Assembly: GCA_002027195.1 (NCBI GenBank)
Contig: MWJO01000039.1
Span: forward strand, 1 to 61,103
Origin: Streptomyces sp. GKU 895
GTDB taxonomy: Bacteria; Actinomycetota; Actinomycetes; Streptomycetales; Streptomycetaceae
Direction of reading: 5' to 3'
DNA: 61,103 bases
How positions within the stretch are numbered: position 1 is the first letter of the stretch; each line of letters opens with the position of its first letter. Shown piece by piece: positions 37,072 to 44,423 of the stretch. A program made the translations under genes and the position numbers. The notes under the pieces are model-generated. The model saw only the letters and a list, made by a program, of their open reading frames with translations. It had not been told where the DNA came from and made no database searches.

Positions 37072-37628
37072 CAGACTTCGAGGAGCTCCGCTTCCTTGTG
37101 CTTCAGAAGCTCGTCCACCTGGGCGACGTACTTGTGCGTCGCGTCGTCGAGCTCCTTCTCCGCACGGCGGCCCTCGTCCTCCCCGATCTCGCCGTCCTTG
37201 ACGAGCTTGTCGATCGCGTCCTTGGCCTTGCGGCGGACCGAGCGGATGGACACGCGCGAGTCCTCCGCCTTGCCCTTGGCGACCTTGATGTAGTCGCGGC
37301 GGCGCTCCTCGGTGAGCTCGGGGAACACCACCCGGATGATGTTGCCGTCGTTGCTCGGGTTGACGCCCAGGTCCGAGTCACGGATGGCCTGCTCGATGTT
37401 GCGCAGGGCCGTCTTGTCGAACGGGGTCACCACCGCCATGCGCGGCTCCGGCACGGAGAACGAAGCCAGCTGGTTGATCGGCGTCGGCGCGCCGTAGTAG
37501 TCGGCCACGATCTTGTTGAACATCGCCGGGTGCGCACGGCCGGTGCGGATCGCGGCGAAGTCCTCCTTGGCGACCACGACGGCCTTCTCCATCTTCTCCT
37601 CGGCCTCGAGGAGGGTCTCTTCGATCAC
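37071..37628 (-). CDS. frr: Ribosome recycling factor
   Basis: 185-residue RRF, which splits post-termination ribosomes together with EF-G. GTG 37628 has GGAG six bases upstream and gives VIEETLLEAEEKMEKAVVV; the in-frame GTG three bases earlier is too close to that site. Conserved RRF segments include AAIRTGRAHPAMFNKI, PINQLASFSVPEPRM and ELTEERRRDYIKVAKGKAED. Length is standard. The 3' end overlaps cdsA by one base. Confidence 0.97.
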   Translation of the reverse strand: MIEETLLEAEEKMEKAVVVAKEDFAAIRTGRAHPAMFNKIVADYYGAPTPINQLASFSVPEPRMAVVTPFDKTALRNIEQAIRDSDLGVNPSNDGNIIRVVFPELTEERRRDYIKVAKGKAEDSRVSIRSVRRKAKDAIDKLVKDGEIGEDEGRRAEKELDDATHKYVAQVDELLKHKEAELLEV

Positions 37629-37774
37629 CACTTGCTCCTGCGTGTCTTGAGTAGGCCCGGCTGCTGTTCCGTTGCGTGGAGGCGGCGGCCGGCTGCGTCG
37701 CGTCTTCTTCCTGCACGGTTCCCGACCGGCAGGACATTGTCCATCCCCCGGTCAGGGACGGTGTCCAACGGGGG

Positions 37775-38533
37775 TCAGTCCCGGCTGCCCTGGTCACCCA
37801 CAAGCGTGCCGATCTTCTCACCCTTGACGGCGCGGGCGATATTGCCCTCCGTCAGAAGCTCGAAGACGAGGATCGGGAGCTTGTTGTCGCGGCACAGCGT
37901 GATGGCGGTGGCGTCGGCGACCTTGAGGTCGCGGGTGATGACCTCGCCGTAGCCGAGCGAGTCGAACTTGACCGCGTCGGGGTTTTTCTTGGGGTCGGAG
38001 TCGTAGACCCCGTCCACGCCGTTCTTGCCCATGAGGAGCGCCTCGGCGTCGATCTCCAGGGCGCGCTGGGCGGCGGTGGTGTCGGTGGAGAAGTACGGCA
38101 TGCCCATACCGGCGCCGAAGATGACCACGCGGCCCTTCTCCAGGTGGCGCACGGCGCGCAGCGGGATGTACGGCTCGGCGACCTGGCCCATGGTGATGGC
38201 GGTCTGCACGCGGGAGTCGATGCCCTCCTTCTCCAGGAAGTCCTGGAGGGCGAGGCAGTTCATCACGGTGCCGAGCATGCCCATGTAGTCGGAGCGGGCG
38301 CGGTCCATGCCGCGCTGCTGGAGTTCGGCGCCGCGGAAGAAGTTGCCGCCGCCGATGACGACCGCGATCTCCGCGCCGTCGCGCACGACGGCCGCGATCT
38401 CGCGGGCGATCTTGTGCACCACGTCCGGGTCCACGCCCAGGCCCCCGCCACCGGAGAAGGCCTCTCCGGACAGCTTCAGCAGAAACCGGCCGCTCACTTT
38501 GCCGTCGTCGCTCTTCTGGGCCTTGGTGGTCAT
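37775..38533 (-). CDS. pyrH: Uridylate kinase PyrH
   Basis: Hexameric bacterial UMP kinase of the amino-acid-kinase fold, forming UDP for nucleic acid and cell-wall precursors. 252 aa from ATG 38533, which has AGAGGCGAG upstream. Motifs: RFLLKLSGEAFSG, AVVIGGGNFFRG, GRVVIFGAGMGMPYFSTDT and ADATAITLCRD. A hairpin in the leader separates it from tsf. Its distance to frr (146 bp) is larger than other gaps in the series. Confidence 0.97.
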   Translation of the reverse strand: MTTKAQKSDDGKVSGRFLLKLSGEAFSGGGGLGVDPDVVHKIAREIAAVVRDGAEIAVVIGGGNFFRGAELQQRGMDRARSDYMGMLGTVMNCLALQDFLEKEGIDSRVQTAITMGQVAEPYIPLRAVRHLEKGRVVIFGAGMGMPYFSTDTTAAQRALEIDAEALLMGKNGVDGVYDSDPKKNPDAVKFDSLGYGEVITRDLKVADATAITLCRDNKLPILVFELLTEGNIARAVKGEKIGTLVGDQGSRD

Positions 38534-38571
38534 CGGAATCTCGCCTCTTTCAAGGGGTCGCACATACGAAG

Positions 38572-38622
38572 AAGGCCATTGCCGATGGGAACTGGTTCGC
38601 ATCCCATGCGCGGCAATGGCCT
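38572..38622 (-). terminator. Hairpin between tsf and pyrH
   Basis: Twelve-bp stem AGGCCATTGCCG / CGGCAATGGCCT, extended after a small bulge by ATGGGA/TCCCAT, followed on the minus strand by TTCTTCGT. This is a good intrinsic terminator or attenuator after tsf. Confidence 0.82.
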
Positions 38623-38722
38623 CCTCGTCAGATCTGCTGTCGTCCGCCACGCGCGTGCGTGACGGCGTACCGGACGACTGCCTACGACCCTATCGGGGTC
38701 GGGCGTCGAACGCGGTACGGAC

Positions 38723-39559
38723 TCAGATGCCGACCTTGATACGCGTGAAGCGCTTCAGGGTGACACCGGCCTCGTCCAGAACCTTCTGGACGGACTTCTT
38801 GTTGTCCAGCGCGTACGGCTGGCCGAGCAGCGTGGCGTCCTTGAAGAAGCCGTTGAGGCGACCCTCGACGATCTTCGGCAGGGCGGCCTCGGGCTTGCCC
38901 TCGGCGCGGGTGGTCTCCTCGGCGACGCGGCGCTCGGACTCGACGACCTCGGCCGGCACGTCCTCCTTGGAGAGGTACTTCGGCGCGAAGGCGGCGATGT
39001 GCTGGGCGACACCCTTGGCCAGCTCGGCGTCGGCCTTGTCCAGCTCGACCAGGACACCGATCTGCGGGGGCAGGTCGGGCATGGTGCGGTGCATGTAGGC
39101 GAAGACGAAGCCGTCGGCGAACTGCGCGAAGCGGTCCAGGACGATCTTCTCGCCGAGGTTGGCGTTGGCCTCGTCCACGAACGCCTGGACGGTCTTGCCG
39201 GCCTCGATCTCGGAGGCGAGCAGGGCGTCGATGTCGGCTGGGGAGGTGGCGGCGACGTGCTGCGCGATCTGGTTGGCGACGGCCTGGAACTTCTCGCCCT
39301 TGGCGACGAAGTCCGTCTCGCACTTCAGCTCGACCAGGACACCGGAGGTGTTGTCGTCGGCGATGAGGGAGACCACGGCGCCGTTCTCGGCGGAGCGGCC
39401 CTCGCGCTTGGCGACGCCCTTCTGGCCCTTGATGCGAAGCGCCTCGACGGCCTTGTCGACGTTGCCCTCGGCCTCGTCCAGCGCCTTCTTGCAGTCCATC
39501 ATGCCGGCGCCGGTGAGCTCACGGAGCTTCTTGACGTCGGCGGCGGTGTAGTTCGCCAT
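38723..39559 (-). CDS. tsf: Elongation factor Ts
   Basis: 278-residue guanine nucleotide exchange factor for EF-Tu. The N-terminal domain reads TAADVKKLRELTGAGMMDCK and ALDEAEGNVDKAVEALRIKG. The core contains the EF-Tu contact region (CETDFVAKGEKFQ), and the coiled-coil dimerisation module follows. The ATG start gives the standard MANYTAADV N-terminus. It lies downstream of rpsB with a hairpin between them, as in most bacteria. Confidence 0.98.
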   Translation of the reverse strand: MANYTAADVKKLRELTGAGMMDCKKALDEAEGNVDKAVEALRIKGQKGVAKREGRSAENGAVVSLIADDNTSGVLVELKCETDFVAKGEKFQAVANQIAQHVAATSPADIDALLASEIEAGKTVQAFVDEANANLGEKIVLDRFAQFADGFVFAYMHRTMPDLPPQIGVLVELDKADAELAKGVAQHIAAFAPKYLSKEDVPAEVVESERRVAEETTRAEGKPEAALPKIVEGRLNGFFKDATLLGQPYALDNKKSVQKVLDEAGVTLKRFTRIKVGI

Positions 39560-39600
39560 GATTCCTGGAATCTCTCTCGAAGTCTGAAGATCTACGGGCC

Positions 39601-39630
39601 GACGGCGGGGGCTGGTGGGCCCCCGCCGTC
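39601..39630 (-). terminator. Hairpin between rpsB and tsf
   Basis: Perfect 12 bp stem GACGGCGGGGGC / GCCCCCGCCGTC with a 6-base loop. It could attenuate read-through from rpsB into tsf or stabilise the rpsB mRNA end. Confidence 0.78.
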
Positions 39631-39653
39631 AGAAGACCCGAAGGGGTGAGGGG

Positions 39654-40541
39654 TCAGGCCTGCTCGGCCTCGGCGGCCGGAGCCTCGGCCTCGGCAGCGG
39701 GGGCCTCGGCGGCAGGCGCCTCAGCCTCAGCGGCGGGAGCCTCGGCGGCCGGGGCCTCCTCGGCCTTCTTCTCGCCCTCGAGCAGGTCGCGCTCCCACGC
39801 GGCGAGCGGCTCGCCCGCACCCTTGTCACCCTTGTCGCCGGTGGCGACGCCGGAGCGGGCGATGAGGCCCTCGGCGACGGCGTCGGCGATCACGCGGGTG
39901 AGCAGGGTGACGGAGCGGATCGCGTCGTCGTTGCCCGGGATCTTGTAGTCGACCTCGTCGGGGTCGCAGTTGGTGTCGAGGATGGCGACGACCGGGATGT
40001 TGAGCTTCCGGGCCTCGCCGACCGCGATGTGCTCCTTCTTGGTGTCCACGATCCAGACGGCGCTGGGCACCTTCTGCATCTCGCGGATACCACCGAGGGT
40101 CTTCTCCAGCTTGGCCTTCTCGCGCGAGAGCACGAGAAGCTCCTTCTTGGTCAGACCGGAAGCGGCGACGTCCTCGAAGTCGATCTGCTCGAGCTCCTTG
40201 AGGCGCTGCAGACGCTTGTAGACGGTCGAGAAGTTGGTGAGCATGCCGCCCAGCCAGCGCTGGTTGACGTAGGGCATGCCGACGCGGGTGGCCTGCTCGG
40301 CGATGGCCTCCTGCGCCTGCTTCTTCGTGCCGACGAACATGACCGTGCCGCCGTGGGCGACGGTCTCCTTGACGAACTCGTAGGCGCGGTCGATGTACGA
40401 CAGCGACTGGAGCAGGTCGATGATGTAGATGCCGTTGCGCTCGGTGAAGATGAAGCGCTTCATCTTCGGGTTCCAGCGACGGGTCTGGTGACCGAAGTGG
40501 ACGCCGCTCTCCAGCAGCTCCCGCATCGTGACGACGGCCAT
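39654..40541 (-). CDS. rpsB: 30S ribosomal protein S2
   Basis: 295 residues from ATG 40541 with AAGGAG upstream. S2 signatures: MRELLESGVHFGHQTRRWNP, GTVMFVGTKKQAQEAIAEQA and IPVVAILDTNCDPDEVDYKI. After the conserved body (to about 255) comes a tail made of repeated EAPAAEA units, ending in AEAEQA; such acidic Ala/Glu tails are seen in actinobacterial S2. It is the first gene of the rpsB-tsf-pyrH-frr-cdsA series. The leader contains two inverted repeats. Confidence 0.97.
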   Translation of the reverse strand: MAVVTMRELLESGVHFGHQTRRWNPKMKRFIFTERNGIYIIDLLQSLSYIDRAYEFVKETVAHGGTVMFVGTKKQAQEAIAEQATRVGMPYVNQRWLGGMLTNFSTVYKRLQRLKELEQIDFEDVAASGLTKKELLVLSREKAKLEKTLGGIREMQKVPSAVWIVDTKKEHIAVGEARKLNIPVVAILDTNCDPDEVDYKIPGNDDAIRSVTLLTRVIADAVAEGLIARSGVATGDKGDKGAGEPLAAWERDLLEGEKKAEEAPAAEAPAAEAEAPAAEAPAAEAEAPAAEAEQA

Positions 40542-40580
40542 GGCCGTTCTCCTTGGTTTCTCGGTTATGTCCTGACGCCC

Positions 40581-40614
40581 GGCACGCGCCGTGCCACGTA
40601 CGCAGCTGCGTACG
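40581..40614 (-). promoter_or_regulatory. Two inverted repeats in the rpsB leader
   Basis: GGCACG-CGC-CGTGCC (40581-40595) is followed directly by the 18 bp perfect palindrome CGTACGCAGCTGCGTACG (40597-40614). Both lie 40-73 bases upstream of the rpsB start. S2 is known to repress its own synthesis in some bacteria through leader RNA structure; whether these hairpins do so is unknown. They could also be a protein-binding site in DNA. Confidence 0.5.
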
Positions 40615-40804
40615 GGACCGAAAGACGCTGACATCGATGGCCACGAGAGCCCGATGTCGGGGCGTGCGAAGTCGACCCGGTGACCCGGATCGCCAGAAGA
40701 AGTGTACGGGACCCGCGGGGTACCGGGTGACGCCGCTGTCCACAACCGGGCGGTACTCCACAGCTCCCGGCCATGATCAGCCCTGCTCGGGCAGGGTTTC
40801 AGCC

Positions 40805-41316
40805 ATGCGACACCTGCACAGCGCCCTCCTGCCCGCACTCCTGATCCCCTACCTGGCGCGCTTCGCCCCCATCCCGCCCCCGGCCTCCGCCTCCACCACG
40901 GCCCGCCTGCCCTGGCCGGTAGGCGGCGCACCGTCCTCGCCGGAACGCCCACCCCGTACGCCCGAGGCCACCAGGGCGTCGCCGTAGCATCGGGCACACC
41001 CGTACGGGTGGCCGCGGCCGGTCACCTTCGCGGGCCGCGTGGCCGGAAAGGGCGTGCTCTCGATCACCCTCACCGGCACAGGCCTGCGAACGACGTATGA
41101 ACCGGTACGGGCGACGGTGAGAAAGGGCGAGGAGGTGACACCGGGCGAAGTGGTGGCCACGGTGGAGCCGACGGGCTCCCACTGCACGGCCACGTGCGTC
41201 CACTGGGGTCTGCGCAGCGGGGAGACCTACCTCGACCCGCTGTCCCTGTTGCCGCCGTGGCTATTGCGCAGGCCCCGTCAAGACTGCTGCCGGTGCTGGG
41301 AGTCCCTCTTCCCTAG
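40805..41316 (+). pseudogene. M23-family peptidase-like protein, three frameshifts
   Basis: From ATG 40805 a signal-like start (HSALLPALLIPYLARFAP) reads to LPWPVGG. Indels near 40928, 41020 and 41276 must be corrected to give GHQGVAVASGTPVRVAAAG, VTFAGRVAGKGVLSITLTGTG and CVHWGLRSGETYLDPLSLLP, ending VLGVPLP at 41316. This is the lysostaphin-type (LytM) fold. The metal-ligand motifs are altered: GHxGVD is GHQGVA, and HxH is reduced to CVHWG, so it may not be an active endopeptidase even when repaired. The middle indel looks like collapse of a tandem GTCAC. It is divergent from rpsB. Confidence 0.7.
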
Positions 41317-41322
41317 CCCCCA

Positions 41323-41390
41323 CCCCAGCTGCGGGCAGTCGTGCCGCTGGGGCGGAACGGGTGGGCGCAGGCGCACCCCGCAAGCGCGGC
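41323..41390 (+). repeat. Dispersed Streptomyces-type intergenic repeat (second copy)
   Basis: CCCCAGC (41323-41329) and GCTGGGG (41346-41352) bracket an inner GGCA/TGCC stem, making a hairpin. The sequence from GGGCAGTCGTGCCGCTGGGG through GGGTGGGCGC and CACCCCGCA matches the repeat at 25992-26090, but lacks the GGGGGTCCCCCC block. Here it lies between two convergent genes, a typical place for such repeats. Confidence 0.75.
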
Positions 41391-41489
41391 CAGCGACCAC
41401 GCCCCCACCGCAGCCCTCGCCGGCCTCAGCCGCGAACCCCCGCAGCAAGCCCCACCGACCTCAGCCCCGAACCCCCCGCAGAGCCATCG

Positions 41490-42050
41490 TCACCGCAGCC
41501 TCAGTGATCGCCGCAGGATCCTCCGCCGCCCCCAGCTCGATCCGCCGCACAGCCGCATCCACCACCCCCTGCAGCAACATCGCCGCAAGCCGAGGCTCCC
41601 GAGTGCCCCACTCTCCTCCAGTGCCTCGCCGATCATCGCGACCAGCTCCCCGTGCGCGGCCCGGATCTTCTCCCGAGCCCCCGCATCGAGCTCACTCGCG
41701 GAAATGGCGACCACGGCCCGATGCCGCCGGTCCCCCACCAACGCCAGCTGCCGCCGCACATACGCCTCGACCTTGGCCTCGGCCCCCTCCGCCGCGCCCA
41801 TCGCCGCGGCGACCTCCGCCGCCCAGACCGGGAAGTCGACCGCGCACAGCTCCTCGACGACCGCGGCCCGCGACCGGAAGTACTCGTACACGGACGACCG
41901 CGCCAGCCCCGTCCGCTCGGCGAGAGCCGGGAAGGTCAGCGCCTCCGTCCCACCCTCGGACAGCAACGACCGAGCCGCGTCCAGCAGGGCGGCTCGCTGC
42001 ATCGACCGGTGCTCGGCCACGGAGGCCGCTCGAATCCTTGGCACGTCCAC
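41490..42050 (-). CDS. TetR-family regulator, C-terminus probably frameshifted
   Basis: The N-terminal helix-turn-helix is clear: ALLDAARSLLSEGGTEALTF and ERTGLARSSVYEYFRSRAAV. GTG 42050 (VDVPRIRAAS) is the assumed start; no strong ribosome site resolves it. The ligand domain reads normally to GEALEESG, then becomes LGLRRCCCRGWWMRLCGG. A single missing base near 41612 would instead give REPRLAAMLLQGVVDAAVRR and a stop at 41461. So the true protein is probably about 196 aa ending at 41461. Ligand and targets are unknown; it sits between whiG and the M23-like gene. Confidence 0.8.
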   Translation of the reverse strand: MDVPRIRAASVAEHRSMQRAALLDAARSLLSEGGTEALTFPALAERTGLARSSVYEYFRSRAAVVEELCAVDFPVWAAEVAAAMGAAEGAEAKVEAYVRRQLALVGDRRHRAVVAISASELDAGAREKIRAAHGELVAMIGEALEESGALGSLGLRRCCCRGWWMRLCGGSSWGRRRILRRSLRLR

Positions 42051-42114
42051 CACTGTACGGACGCACCGCCCCGGACGGGAGTCACTCACCACCACGACGG
42101 TTCATCCACCCAGG

Positions 42115-42957
42115 TCACCGACCGAAGCTCGCCAGTTTCGCCCGCAGTTGCAGCACCGATTTGGTGTGGATCTGGCTGACCCGACTCTCGGTCACACCCA
42201 GCACGTTCCCGATCTCCGCGAGGGTCAGCCCCTCGTAGTAGTAGAGCGTGACCACGGTCTTCTCCCGCTCGGGCAGCGTGTTGATCGCCCGCGCCAGGAA
42301 CCGCCGCAGCTCCCGGTCCTCGGCCACCTCCACCGGGTTGTCGGCGGCGGTGTCCTCCAGCGTGTCCATCAGACTCAGCCGGTCGCCGCCCTCGCCCCCG
42401 ACATGCAGCAGCTCCTCCAGCGCGACCACGTTGGCCAGCGACAACTGACTGAAGACCGCGTGGAGTTCGTCCACGGCGATTCCCATCTCGGCCGCCACCT
42501 CGCCCTCGCTGGGCGTCCGCCGCAGCCGCGCCTCCAGCGTCGCGTACGCCCGCTCGACGTTGCGCGCCTTCTGCCGCACCGACCGCGGAATCCAGTCCAG
42601 CGCCCGCAGCTCGTCGATCATCGCGCCCCGGATCCGGGTGATCGCGTATGTCTCGAACTTGATCTCCCGGTCGACGTCGAACTTCTCGATCGCGTCGATG
42701 AGCCCGAAGACACCGGAAGAGACGAAGTCGGCCTGCTCCACGTTGGGCGGCAGCCCCACGCTCACCCGGCCCGCCACGTACTTCACGAGCGGCGAGTAGT
42801 GCAGGATCAGCTGCTCCCGCAGCCGTTCGTCCCCCGTCGCCTTGTACGACCGCCACAGCTCGTCGAGCGTCGAGGGAGCGGGGGGCCGCACGCTGCCACC
42901 GTCCCGGGCGGCTGGGGGGACCGCCGCCCGGTCGGACCCGGAGGTGTGCTGGGGCAT
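42115..42957 (-). CDS. whiG: Sporulation RNA polymerase sigma factor WhiG
   Basis: 280-residue FliA/WhiG-type sigma factor that commits Streptomyces aerial hyphae to sporulation and drives whiH and whiI. Region 2: LREQLILHYSPLVKYVAGRV and DREIKFETYAITRIRGAMID. Region 3: RRTPSEGEVAAEMGIAVDEL. Region 4: LPEREKTVVTLYYYEGLTLAEI and GVTESRVSQIHTKSVLQLR. ATG 42957 has AAGGCG upstream. Flagellar genes are absent around it, which favours WhiG over FliA. The leader contains three 20 bp-spaced direct repeats. Confidence 0.96.
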   Translation of the reverse strand: MPQHTSGSDRAAVPPAARDGGSVRPPAPSTLDELWRSYKATGDERLREQLILHYSPLVKYVAGRVSVGLPPNVEQADFVSSGVFGLIDAIEKFDVDREIKFETYAITRIRGAMIDELRALDWIPRSVRQKARNVERAYATLEARLRRTPSEGEVAAEMGIAVDELHAVFSQLSLANVVALEELLHVGGEGGDRLSLMDTLEDTAADNPVEVAEDRELRRFLARAINTLPEREKTVVTLYYYEGLTLAEIGNVLGVTESRVSQIHTKSVLQLRAKLASFGR

Positions 42958-43011
42958 TCGTCGCCTTGTGCCGTTCTGCCGTGAAGTGGGGATGGCTGGG
43001 TGACCTGTCGG

Positions 43012-43066
43012 TCTGATGCTGATCTGGAATCTCTGAGGTGGATCTGCTGTCTCTGAGGTGGATCTG
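43012..43066 (-). repeat. Three 15 bp direct repeats at 20 bp spacing in the whiG leader
   Basis: On the plus strand TCTGAGGTGGATCTG occurs exactly at 43032-43046 and 43052-43066. A related copy, TCTGATGCTGATCTG, lies at 43012-43026 (11 of 15 matches). The period is exactly 20 bp, about two helical turns. They lie 55-109 bases upstream of the whiG start. Confidence 0.8.
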
Positions 43067-43185
43067 TGGTCGAGTCGCCGTTCCGTGCCGGAATCCCCGT
43101 GAGCGTAGCGTGACTGGAGTGTCGCGGTGTGCGAAGGAGCGGCCCCGAGCCGTGCGCAGATACGTTCCTCTCGACGCCCCGCCGA

Positions 43186-43209
43186 GTCACGCCGACGACT
43201 CAGCGTGAC
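43186..43209. promoter_or_regulatory. Inverted repeat upstream of whiG, candidate regulator site
   Basis: GTCACGC and GCGTGAC arms are separated by 10 bases, about 230 bases upstream of whiG. BldD is known to repress whiG in S. coelicolor and binds paired GTGA/TCAC half-sites. Here the half-sites face outwards (TCAC then GTGA), so a match to BldD is doubtful. Confidence 0.3.
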
Positions 43210-43279
43210 CACGGGGAAACTCCAACTGCGGGAATTCCCAAGGCTGTAGGGGTTCCCCCGGACGGCCGAACACGCTCGG

Positions 43280-44423
43280 TCAACTCGGACCGCGACCACC
43301 ACGGACGGAGATCATCGCCTGGCGTGTCAACTTCCAGCCGTCGCCGTGTCGTTCGACGTAACCAAGTGATCGGAGCTCGTACAGTCTCGCGACCGCCTCG
43401 TCCTGAGTCGTCTGCGCGCCGCGCCCGACCTCGGCAGCGGTCGCCGTACGGCGTGCGGGCAGCGCGTCGAGGACTCTGCGCGCCCCCGGTTCCAGCAGGT
43501 CGCGCGGCAGCACGGGCCCTCGCCGCTCCGGGGCGAGCTCTCCCATCTCACCGACCACCTCGACGACTTCCTCGGCGTCGGTGACGAGTTCGGCGTCGCC
43601 GCGCAGCAGTTCGTGCACCCCGGCGGAGAGACCGCTGGTGGCCGGCCCGGGCACGCCCATGGTGTGCCGCCCGAGCCGTTGCGCGGCGCGCGCGGTGACG
43701 AGCGAGCCGCTGCGGTACGCGGCTTCGACGACGACGGTCCCTCTGGTCAGCGCGGCGATGACGCGGTTGCGCAGCACGAACCTGCTGGGAGTCGGGTGGT
43801 CGCCCGGCGGCAACTCCCCCACCACCAGCCCCTGTTCCGCGATCCTGGTGATCAACTCGGTGTGCCCGCGCGGATAGGGCCGGTCGACGCCGCAGGCCAG
43901 CACGGCGACGGTGGCGCCGCCGGCGCCCAGCGCCCCTCTGTGGGCGGCCCCGTCGACGCCGTACGCGCCGCCGGACACCACCACCCACCCGCGCTCGGCG
44001 AGCCCGGCGGCGAGGGTGGCCGCCATGTGGGCGCCGTACTCGGTACAAGCGCGGGCCCCCACCACGGCGACGGACCGCAGGGCCCACATCCGCAGACTGG
44101 GCCGCCCCCGCACCCACAGCCCGAGCGGCCTGGCATCCCCCAGATCGTCCAGCTGTCCAGGCCACTCGCCGTCCCCCGGGCACACGAACCGCACCCCGGC
44201 CTCGGCGGCGACCGTGAGATCCCGCCGTGGATCGGCCTCCCCCGGCCCGAGCCACCAGCCCGCCCCACCGCTTCCCGCTCACCCCGGGCAACACCTCCCG
44301 CCCGTTCCGCAGCCTCCGAGCCACCTCCCCCACCCCGAACTCCCGCACCCACCGCCCGGCGACCTCGTCACCGGGTTCGATGACCCGGGCGAGGAAGACC
44401 CGGGCGAGCACTTCGCCGTCCAT
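43280..44423 (-). pseudogene. dprA: DNA-processing protein DprA, one frameshift
   Basis: DprA loads RecA onto incoming single-stranded DNA in transformable bacteria; in Streptomyces its role is uncertain. ATG 44423 overlaps the ComM-like stop (TGATG). The first 55 residues (MDGEVLARVFLARVIEPGDE) run in one frame. An extra G in a five-G run near 44258 must be removed to read EADPRRDLTVAAEAGVRFVC and the Rossmann core VVSGGAYGVDGAAHRGALGA, VLACGVDRPYP and RFVLRNRVIAALTR. The C-terminal winged helix ends at 43280. Repaired length is about 380 aa. A homopolymer error is the simplest explanation. Confidence 0.87.

Larger units (their letters stand above)
42958..43279. other. 322 bp intergenic region between dprA and whiG
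   Basis: No coding frame is supported. It holds three direct repeats (43012-43066) and a 7 bp inverted repeat (43186-43209). The dprA terminator is not obvious. It presumably carries the whiG promoter. Confidence 0.6.
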
